NCBI GenBank assembly: GCA_002298605.1
Contig: DBKS01000011.1
Span: 9,083-24,258, forward strand
DNA from: Bifidobacterium sp. UBA744
Lineage (GTDB): Bacteria; Actinomycetota; Actinomycetes; Actinomycetales; Bifidobacteriaceae
Length of the DNA stretch: 15,176 bases
Reading direction: 5' to 3'
Positions 6,683 to 12,469 of this stretch are shown piece by piece. Positions within the stretch are counted from its first letter, which is position 1; each line of letters opens with the position of its first letter. The translations under genes and the position numbers were made by a program. The notes beneath the pieces are model-generated. The model was not told where the DNA came from. It worked only from the letters and a program-made list of their open reading frames with translations, and searched no databases.

Positions 6683-6765
6683 GCTGCACTTAAACCGCCG
6701 GCATGGCGAGCCGCCGGCGCGCCAGCTGTCGCGCTTCCGGCGCCCCCGTTGCCGCAGCGACATAC

Positions 6766-6800
6766 GAAAATCCCCGTCCGGCGACAACCGGGCGGGGATT
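6766..6800 (-). terminator. Rho-independent terminator of the rpsF-ssb-rpsR-rplI operon
   Basis: A 13-nt stem (6788-6800 and 6769-6781) with a 6-nt loop, broken by one mismatch, lies 33 nt beyond the L9 stop codon. Read on the minus strand the stem runs into GGGGATTTTCG, so it is followed by a U-tract. On the plus strand the hairpin has no U-tract, so it is a poor candidate terminator for the MIF-like gene. Confidence 0.8.
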
Positions 6801-6832
6801 CCCTGCTTAAGCTCGGGTCAGTCAGGCCGAAA

Positions 6833-7276
6833 TCACTCGGCGACGACCTTGACGGTGAAGTTGGCCGAGATCTCCGGGTGGAGCTGGACCGTGGCGGCGA
6901 ACTCGCCGGTGGTCTTGATGGTCTCGACCTTGATGGCCTTCGGATCGACCGAGGTGGTCAGGGCGGAGGCGATCGCGTCGGTGGACACGGCGCCGAACAG
7001 CTTGCCGGATTCGGAGACCTTGGCGGCGATCTCAACAGTGGTGCCCTCGATGGCGGCCTTGGCGGCGACGGCATCCTCACGGGTGGCGACGGCCTTGGCC
7101 TGGCGAGCGCGACGCATGGATTCGATCTGGGAAGCGGCGCCCTTGCTCCACGTGAAGGCGAGGCCCTGCGGGATCAGGTAGTTGCGGGCGTAGCCGGGGC
7201 GAACCTCGACGACGTCGCCGGAATGACCCAGGTTGGAGACGGTCTTGGTGAGGATGACCTTAGTTTCCTTTGCCAT
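6833..7276 (-). CDS. rplI: 50S ribosomal protein L9
   Basis: Large-subunit ribosomal protein bL9, 147 aa, a typical length of about 148. The N-terminal domain carries VILTKTVSNLGHSGDVVEV and the family signature PGYARNYLIPQGLA (about 27-40), which contacts 23S rRNA. A long Ala/Arg/Lys-rich connecting helix follows at about 48-75, then a C-terminal domain ending HPEISANFTVKVVAE. ATG 7276 is set by AGGAGG about 11 nt upstream. It is the last gene of the operon, 17 bp after rpsR, and is followed by the terminator at 6766-6800. Confidence 0.98.
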   Translation of the reverse strand: MAKETKVILTKTVSNLGHSGDVVEVRPGYARNYLIPQGLAFTWSKGAASQIESMRRARQAKAVATREDAVAAKAAIEGTTVEIAAKVSESGKLFGAVSTDAIASALTTSVDPKAIKVETIKTTGEFAATVQLHPEISANFTVKVVAE

Positions 7277-7293
7277 TGTTCTCTAGCCTCCTA

Positions 7294-7542
7294 TCAGCGA
7301 CCGGAAGTGGCGTACGGCAGCAGAGCCATCTCGCGGGCGTTCTTGATGGCCTTGGAGATCTCGCGCTGCTCCTGCACGGTGACGCCGGTGATACGACGGG
7401 AACGGATCTTGCCGCGATCGGAAATGAACTTGCGCAGCAGCGCGACGTCCTTGTAGTCGATCTCGGTGATCTTGGCAGCCTTCAGCGGATTCGGCTTCTT
7501 CTTAAACGGCTTGACCGGCGGCTGCGGCCTCTTGCGTGACAT
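7294..7542 (-). CDS. rpsR: 30S ribosomal protein S18 (cysteine-free form)
   Basis: Small-subunit protein bS18, 82 aa, which binds 16S rRNA as a dimer with S6. The core ITEIDYKDVALLRKFISDRG followed by KIRSRRITGVTVQEQREI and ARKARE-like KNAREMALLPY is diagnostic. The N-terminus (SRKRPQPPVKPFKKKPNPLK) has no cysteine, and the whole protein has none, so it is the zinc-independent form. AAGGAG about 8 nt before ATG 7542 is its ribosome binding site. The 54-bp gap to ssb is AT-richer than its surroundings. Confidence 0.98.
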   Translation of the reverse strand: MSRKRPQPPVKPFKKKPNPLKAAKITEIDYKDVALLRKFISDRGKIRSRRITGVTVQEQREISKAIKNAREMALLPYATSGR

Positions 7543-7596
7543 TCTGATGTTCTCCTTGAATTAAAACGTAGCGATGCAATGAATCGTTGCTAATGC

Positions 7597-8205
7597 CTAG
7601 AACTCGGGCTCGTCGCTATCCGAACCGAAATCGGAGGCGCCACCATAGGACCCGAAGGAGCTGCCGCCTGACGGCGTGCCCCACGGATCAGTGCCGGTGG
7701 CCGGCGCGGGCGAGGCGGGAGCGGACTGCTGGGGCTGTCCGCCGAAGCCGGCGGAAGCGCCGCCCGAATATCCGCCGCGACCGGCGAATCCACCGCCATT
7801 GGCGCCACGATTGCCCTGGAAGCCACTGGAGTAGCCTCCCTGGCCACCGGACGTACGGGTGATGGCGGCAGTCGCATAACGCAGCGACGGGCCGATCTCA
7901 TCGACGATGAACTCGGTCGTGTAGCGGGTTTGGCCCTGATTGTCCTGATACTGGCGGTCGCGCAAACGGCCGGACGCGATGACGCGCAGGCCCTTTGACA
8001 ACGAGCTGCCGATATTGGCGGCCAGATCGCCATACGCCACGCACCGGAAGGAGGCGCGATCGCCATCCTCCCACTCATTGGTGTCGCGGTTGCGGCGGCG
8101 GGTCGTGGTGATCACGGTAAATGTGGCCCACGGGCCATTGTTGCCCTGACGAACTTCGGGATCAGCGGCAAGATTGCCGATGATGGTGAACGTAGGTACT
8201 GCCAT
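7597..8205 (-). CDS. ssb: Single-stranded DNA-binding protein
   Basis: Tetrameric SSB that coats single-stranded DNA in replication, repair and recombination; 202 aa. Residues 1-112 are the OB fold (TFTIIGNLAADPEVR, ASFRCVAYGDLAANI, GLRVIASGRL, TRYTTEFIVDEIGPSLRYA). Residues 115-190 are a Gly/Ser/Gln-rich disordered linker. The acidic tip reads DSDEPEF. The tip normally recruits SSB partners through a terminal Pro-Phe; here the Pro is third from the end and Glu is penultimate. ATG 8205 follows AGGGG at 7-9 nt. Its place between rpsF and rpsR is the standard bacterial order. Confidence 0.97.
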   Translation of the reverse strand: MAVPTFTIIGNLAADPEVRQGNNGPWATFTVITTTRRRNRDTNEWEDGDRASFRCVAYGDLAANIGSSLSKGLRVIASGRLRDRQYQDNQGQTRYTTEFIVDEIGPSLRYATAAITRTSGGQGGYSSGFQGNRGANGGGFAGRGGYSGGASAGFGGQPQQSAPASPAPATGTDPWGTPSGGSSFGSYGGASDFGSDSDEPEF

Positions 8206-8226
8206 GGCGATTACCCCTTAGCAACG

Positions 8227-8242
8227 CACCGATTGCTCGGTG
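8227..8242 (-). other. Small hairpin in the rpsF-ssb intergenic gap
   Basis: CACCGA / TCGGTG is a perfect 6-bp stem with a 4-nt loop in the 47-bp space between the rpsF stop and the ssb start. It has no T-run. It could modulate mRNA processing or stability between the two genes, or be incidental. Confidence 0.35.
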
Positions 8243-8252
8243 AAGAAACGAT

Positions 8253-8549
8253 TTACTTGGCGTCCTTACGAAGGATCTTCGTACGGATCACGGACTCGTT
8301 GAGGTTGAGGACACGATCCAGCTCGTCGCTGGTAGCGGGCTCGGCGGTGTAGGTCACCACAACGTAGTTGCCTTCGGACTTGCCGGCGATCTCGTAAGCG
8401 AGCTTACGACGACCCCAGTAATCGGTTCCATCCACGGAACCGCCCTCGTTGGTGACGATCTCGAGATACTGCTCGGTCAGCTTCTTCAGACCGCGCTCGT
8501 CAAGCTCAGGATCAGCAATGAACATCAGTTCGTACTTATGCGCAGACAT
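8253..8549 (-). CDS. rpsF: 30S ribosomal protein S6
   Basis: Small-subunit protein bS6, 98 aa, first gene of the operon. MSAHKYELMFIADPELDERG and TDYWGRRKLAYEIAGKSEGNY are typical bS6 blocks, and the ending RTKILRKDAK matches the family. ATG 8549 is chosen over an upstream in-frame start at 8648 because a near-perfect AAGGAGGTG lies 5-7 nt before it and the family starts here. S6 pairs with S18, encoded two genes downstream. In other bacteria the S6:S18 complex can repress its own mRNA through the leader. Confidence 0.98.
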   Translation of the reverse strand: MSAHKYELMFIADPELDERGLKKLTEQYLEIVTNEGGSVDGTDYWGRRKLAYEIAGKSEGNYVVVTYTAEPATSDELDRVLNLNESVIRTKILRKDAK

Positions 8550-8608
8550 CACCCACCTCCTTCGGACTAATCGGCCGCGGACGTTCCGCGACAGGAGTGT
8601 GTTTGCGA

Positions 8609-8636
8609 GTTGCGCCACGGAGAACCGGGGCACAAC
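8609..8636 (-). promoter_or_regulatory. Leader hairpin of rpsF mRNA (candidate S6:S18 autoregulatory site)
   Basis: On the minus strand GUUGUGCC (8636-8629) pairs with GGCGCAAC (8616-8609) to give an 8-bp stem with one G-U pair and a 12-nt loop containing CCG twice. If the -10 at 8649-8644 is used, transcription begins around 8637 and this hairpin is the first structure in the leader. A second stem, CGCGGA/UCCGCG with a 3-nt loop, lies at 8590-8576, closer to the ribosome binding site. Known S6:S18 leader sites use a CCG element beside a stem, but I cannot confirm a match to that model. Confidence 0.45.
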
Positions 8637-8643
8637 CTGCCCG

Positions 8644-8649
8644 ATCATA
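8644..8649 (-). promoter_or_regulatory. Candidate -10 element of the rpsF operon
   Basis: TATGAT on the minus strand lies 95 bp before the S6 start codon. The -35 zone at 17-bp spacing is occupied by the alternating CG tract at 8665-8679, not a TTGACA-like hexamer. The bases after the -10 are G-rich (CGGGCAGG), as in promoters under growth-rate or stringent control. Confidence 0.5.
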
Positions 8650-8664
8650 CCCCGGCATCTGGAC

Positions 8665-8679
8665 CGCGCGCGGCGCGCG
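8665..8679. repeat. 15-bp alternating CG/GC tract with dyad symmetry
   Basis: CGCGCGC-G-GCGCGCG is a perfect dyad of alternating purine and pyrimidine, broken only at 8672-8673. It sits between the DUF4012 stop codon (8686) and the rpsF -10. Such sequence favours Z-form DNA or a cruciform under negative supercoiling, and there is no T-run to make it a terminator. Confidence 0.6.
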
Positions 8680-8685
8680 ATCGCA

Positions 8686-10857
8686 TCAGGCGATGAGCGA
8701 CCTCAGCCGGACGGGGCACGACATCGCCCCGCGGAACTGATCCAGTGAATCCAACGCGCCTTCGTCCGACTGCGCCGAGGACCCATCCGACGGTGTCGCG
8801 CTCGGCGTCAGCAGCGTGAGCGGGCCGGGCGTGGCAGAATCCCCGGCCGCGGCGTCGGACCCGTCATCGGTGCCGGACGTCGTTCCCGTGCCGTACCGCT
8901 GGTCCTGCTGGGCGTCAGGCACGTCGGCGCCGCACTGATCCACCACAGCGCCGCCGGAACCTGTGAATTCGCCCTGTTCGGTCACAATCGGCGTGGTGAC
9001 GACGTTCAACGGCGACGCCGCCTGCTCCGCCACGCGCACGGTGAATGCAACGGTCACCGTTTCACCCGGGGCGATGCCACCGGTGAGCCGCAGATTGATG
9101 AATTGATGGCCATCGGCGACGCCATTGGCGGCGAACTCGCCGGTTTCATAGGCGATTGACGTGATCTCGCCGCCTGCGGGAGCCATGAAGAACAACCTGG
9201 GCTGCATGGTGCCCGACCCGTTGGCGCCGGTTACATAGACGGGCAGCGATTCCGCCTGTTCCTCGGTCATGGTGTTATGCATGGTGAATTCCACCGTGTA
9301 CTCGTCTCCGAGATTGCGGGTGGCGATCTGCTGCAGCGAGGTGGAGCGCGGACGCGCGTTGACGTTGTTGCTCAGACGGCTCTGGGACTGTGCAAAGTTA
9401 TCGCCGCAGGTTTTGGTCACCGTCATCGACGTGTCGAGATACCAGTCGAGCTTGCTTGGTTCCGCCTCGGTCACATAGACACCGGCGGTGGGGTTCAGCG
9501 GGTCGTCGGGCAGCATGCCGGCCACGTTCAGGTCAAGCACTTTGGTCTGGATCAGCGCCGCCAGCTCATTGTCATCCGCCATCCAGAGCTTGAGATGCGA
9601 CGAGGCCGACACCGTGCGGATCGCGCGCAGCACACCGGAAGCCGAACCGGAGTTGAGATGCGAGAAGACGCTGGTCATAATCGCCTTGGACGCCTCATTG
9701 GTATAGGGGTCCTGCGTGTCGGAATCCGGGTAGTCCACATACAGGTCCGACAGGAAGAATTTGGCGGTGTTTTGTCCGTTGAGCATCCGGCCGTCCGACA
9801 ATGTGACGTCGGCGGTGGCACCGATCAGCGCCTGCATCACCACCGGATCGATCGCTATGACGCCCGCCACGTTGATGTTCTGATTGCCGTCCTGGGCGTT
9901 CCACATATTCTTCAGCGTCTCGGCGGCGCGCTGGAAATCGGGGTTCACCGTGGTGGTCTGCGGGAAACTGTACACCTGCGAACCGAATACGGCGCCTTCC
10001 GTCAGATTCTGGCTGTCGAACGGTCCCGTGCCGTATTTGTACGCGGACGTCACCTCGAAATCGCCGATGGTCACCTTGCCGGCATCCACGGTGATCGGGG
10101 CCACGTTGCCGACCATGCCGCCTCCCGAACGCAATTCGGCATTGTTGTAGATGGCCACCAGATAGGTGCGCTGGCCATCGGCGCCGAGCAGCTGCGGGAT
10201 CAGCTCGACCAAATCGTCGTATTGGGACAGGAGTTCGTCGACGGATTGCAGCGCGTTTCGACCGGCGGCCACCAGGCTCGCGACCTGCGCGATGCTCGGC
10301 TCCGGCACCTGATTGAGCGCCTCCACCTCGGTTTCGATGCTGGTGTGCGCGTTGTCGACGATGCCGGGCACCTCAAGCAGAGCGCTGACGTCCACGGTTT
10401 TGTCCTCCATCGAAAAACCGGAGAGCCGCTGGGACAGATTCATCAGATCGGTGAACGGCCCCTCCGCCAGATTGCCCACGGCGTTCAGCATGGTGCGCAC
10501 GGCGGTGATGTCGGCGCCCACGGTGCTGTGGTCACGGACCAGGGACCATTTGGTGGTGTCCAGTTCGTCGCGCAACTTGCGCGCGGAGGTCACCAACCTG
10601 TGCGAGGATTCGGAGAGGCCTTCATCGGAACCGCACCCCAACGCGGCATTGGCCAAATTCTCGGCCGAGGTAATCATGCGATTCGCCTCATAAGTCATTT
10701 TGACCACCGAGCTGCCGTACACGATGAAGGTGGACAGCAGCAGTCCCAGCAGCGCCGAAATCAGCACGTACAGGCATTTGGCCACCAGGGACCAGCCTTC
10801 CACCGCCGATAGATTCCTATGGCCAGCGCGGTCGGTATGACGTGGAATCGAACGCAT
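8686..10857 (-). CDS. DUF4012 domain-containing envelope protein
   Basis: Large single-span membrane protein, 723 aa. A basic N-terminus (1-22) precedes one hydrophobic span at about 25-52. The rest should lie outside the cell. The DUF4012 core is recognised from YLVAIYNNAELRSGGGMVG (232-250), followed by a glycine-rich and aromatic region to about 400. A beta-rich stretch lies around 500-640. A Ser/Thr/Asp/Gly low-complexity segment (about 650-705) precedes the end, CPVRLRSLIA. Four extracellular Cys could form disulfides. DUF4012 genes often occur near exopolysaccharide loci in Gram-positives, but their biochemical role is unknown. ATG 10857 is preferred to GTG 10863 because AGGGG lies about 5 nt upstream of the ATG. 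It is divergent from the FtsX-type operon. Confidence 0.85.
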   Translation of the reverse strand: MRSIPRHTDRAGHRNLSAVEGWSLVAKCLYVLISALLGLLLSTFIVYGSSVVKMTYEANRMITSAENLANAALGCGSDEGLSESSHRLVTSARKLRDELDTTKWSLVRDHSTVGADITAVRTMLNAVGNLAEGPFTDLMNLSQRLSGFSMEDKTVDVSALLEVPGIVDNAHTSIETEVEALNQVPEPSIAQVASLVAAGRNALQSVDELLSQYDDLVELIPQLLGADGQRTYLVAIYNNAELRSGGGMVGNVAPITVDAGKVTIGDFEVTSAYKYGTGPFDSQNLTEGAVFGSQVYSFPQTTTVNPDFQRAAETLKNMWNAQDGNQNINVAGVIAIDPVVMQALIGATADVTLSDGRMLNGQNTAKFFLSDLYVDYPDSDTQDPYTNEASKAIMTSVFSHLNSGSASGVLRAIRTVSASSHLKLWMADDNELAALIQTKVLDLNVAGMLPDDPLNPTAGVYVTEAEPSKLDWYLDTSMTVTKTCGDNFAQSQSRLSNNVNARPRSTSLQQIATRNLGDEYTVEFTMHNTMTEEQAESLPVYVTGANGSGTMQPRLFFMAPAGGEITSIAYETGEFAANGVADGHQFINLRLTGGIAPGETVTVAFTVRVAEQAASPLNVVTTPIVTEQGEFTGSGGAVVDQCGADVPDAQQDQRYGTGTTSGTDDGSDAAAGDSATPGPLTLLTPSATPSDGSSAQSDEGALDSLDQFRGAMSCPVRLRSLIA

Positions 10858-11121
10858 AATCACCCCTCATTTTCCGGCCTGCAGGTTCACGAGCTGTACC
10901 ACAGTGTACAGCGCCCCCCTTAACGCCCGCATGACCGTCCCCCGCAGGCGGCCCACGATGTCCAAATCCACGCATTGCCAGCATTCTTTCAGGGTCCATG
11001 CAGTATTACTGTAGACAGCGGCAAGAAAACATTGACAACATGCGTTGATAGTGGAGCATGGGTCCCAGGGACCGGCGCGACTGACGCGTGAAGACAGAAG
11101 ACAACAACCGGAGTAGCAAGC
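10858..11121. promoter_or_regulatory. Divergent control region between DUF4012 and FtsX-type operon
   Basis: This 264-bp gene-free stretch holds three perfect dyads: GCTGTAC-N6-GTACAGC (10893-10912), CAGTA-T-TACTG (11001-11011) and GGTCCC-A-GGGACC (11061-11073). A consensus -35 hexamer TTGACA lies at 11032-11037, facing the permease operon, but no good -10 is found 16-18 bp downstream. The first dyad overlaps TACACT (10908-10903), a possible -10 for the DUF4012 gene. The arrangement suggests regulated, possibly shared control of both sides. Confidence 0.5.
10893..10912. promoter_or_regulatory. 20-bp palindromic candidate operator
   Basis: GCTGTAC and GTACAGC are perfect 7-bp inverted half-sites separated by 6 bp, 35 bp upstream of the DUF4012 start codon. 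Half-site length and spacing suit a dimeric helix-turn-helix repressor. No matching regulator gene is identifiable in the window. Confidence 0.45.
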
Positions 11122-12468
11122 ATGTTCGTTCTCAAGAACGTCTGGACCACAATGATGCGGCATAAGGCTCGCACCATATTCGTGATGTTGGTTAGCCTTA
11201 TCGTTTCGGCCGGATCGCTGTTCGGCCTGTCGGCCCGGTACTCCTACGAATCCGCCATCGGGCCGATCTACCAGTCCCTCTCCCCGCAGGCGCGCGTCGC
11301 CGTCGACCGCCAGAAGGTCCTCTCCTCGTCAGCCAACAAAGACGCGTCGCAAATCGACTGGAACACCTACAACTTCTCATGGAAGCAGTGGACCACATAC
11401 GCGGAGGCGCTGGACAGCGCCAGCATCCAGTTCACGCCGATGTACGACGAAACCGCGAAGGTCGCGGCCGTCGACGGCCAGATCCAGCCCGTGGACGGCT
11501 CAACGCTCACCGTCACCGGCTTCTACGACTCGGACTCCTCCAAGCACGGCCCGCTCGGCAGCTACACGGTGGTTGACGGCGCGGATCTGAAAACCGACGA
11601 TGCGGACCAGTCCAACGCGCTGATCCCGAAGGCCCTGGCCGACAAGAACGGCACCAAAGTGGGCGACACGATTACGGTCGCCATGTCGTCCGACACCTCG
11701 AAAACCATAACGCTGACGGTCACCGGCATCTACACCAACGACGGCGCCGCCGGCGACCCGGCGTTCGGCAACACGCTGGACCCCAACAACGCGATCTACG
11801 TCAGCTACTACACCTTCGGCAGCCTGGGACTGAGCCCCACCGACGAGGACAACAACACCAACCCGGTGAACATCGTGTTCAAACTGAACTCGCTCGCCGA
11901 TTTCTCCACCTTTGAAAGCACGCTGCGCAAGGCGGGACTCAGCGACGACTACACGATCTCCGCCCCGAACGTGGACGACTACAATCGCGACATCATCCCG
12001 CTCAGGCAGCTCGGCGAGAAACTCACCCCGGCGCTGATCGCACTGTGGAGCGTCTGCGGCGTGCTGGCGGCTCTGCTCATCGTCTGGACGCTGGCGCGTC
12101 GAGGCGAGGAGATCGGATACGACATCGCCATGGGTGTCAGCCGCCCGCGCATCGGATGGCAGTTCGCCCTCGAGCTCATACTGCCGGCCTTCGTAGGCGT
12201 GCTGGCCGGTTATCTCGCCGCCGGTTTCGGCACCGGTCCGATTGTGGCCAAGCTCACCACGGAAGTGCACGGCACCCCGCTGTCCAGCCTGATTTGGCAG
12301 TGCATCTGGGCCGCGCTGGGCGCGTTCGTCGTGCTTGCGATCATTACGTGGATTCGCGTGGCCTGCTATCGCACCACCACGCTTTTCGCAGCCCGCACCC
12401 ATCCGGATACCGTCGACGCCGCAACCCCCGACGCAACGGATACCGACAACGCAGCCAAGGAGAACTGA
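11122..12468 (+). CDS. MacB/FtsX-type ABC permease
   Basis: Membrane subunit of a type VII (MacB/LolE-like) ABC system, 448 aa. Topology is canonical: span 1 at about 19-38, an extracellular domain at 39-300, then three spans near 303-325, 350-370 and 391-412. The cytoplasmic turn after span 2 keeps the coupling-helix pattern RRGEEIGYDIAMGVSR (326-341), matching the RRxEIGxxxAxG element that engages the ATPase. The extracellular domain is rich in Asp, Thr and Ser and has no Cys. A hydrophilic tail of about 35 residues ends the protein. GGAG at about 8 nt before ATG 11122 sets the start. The next gene begins one base after its stop codon, so the two form an operon. Such permeases usually do mechanotransmission or export of lipids, peptides or drugs; cargo is unknown. 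Confidence 0.88.
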   Translation: MFVLKNVWTTMMRHKARTIFVMLVSLIVSAGSLFGLSARYSYESAIGPIYQSLSPQARVAVDRQKVLSSSANKDASQIDWNTYNFSWKQWTTYAEALDSASIQFTPMYDETAKVAAVDGQIQPVDGSTLTVTGFYDSDSSKHGPLGSYTVVDGADLKTDDADQSNALIPKALADKNGTKVGDTITVAMSSDTSKTITLTVTGIYTNDGAAGDPAFGNTLDPNNAIYVSYYTFGSLGLSPTDEDNNTNPVNIVFKLNSLADFSTFESTLRKAGLSDDYTISAPNVDDYNRDIIPLRQLGEKLTPALIALWSVCGVLAALLIVWTLARRGEEIGYDIAMGVSRPRIGWQFALELILPAFVGVLAGYLAAGFGTGPIVAKLTTEVHGTPLSSLIWQCIWAALGAFVVLAIITWIRVACYRTTTLFAARTHPDTVDAATPDATDTDNAAKEN

Positions 12469-12469
12469 C

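Noticed and set aside
6696..6719. CGCCGGC...GCCGGCG hairpin after the MIF-like gene as a terminator
   Set aside because: Seven-bp stem with no following T-run; not enough to call a rho-independent terminator.
7585..8226. CGTTGCTAA (7585-7593) and TTAGCAACG (8218-8226) as an inverted repeat flanking ssb
   Set aside because: Nine bases only, with no extension, no target duplication and no transposon features; the gene order is the normal S6-SSB-S18 operon, so ssb is not an insertion.
9277..10812. A 511-codon open frame antisense to the DUF4012 gene
   Set aside because: Its composition (His, Gly, Arg, Gln rich) and lack of any family motif are typical of a shadow frame in high-GC DNA, and the opposite strand has a clear DUF4012 protein.
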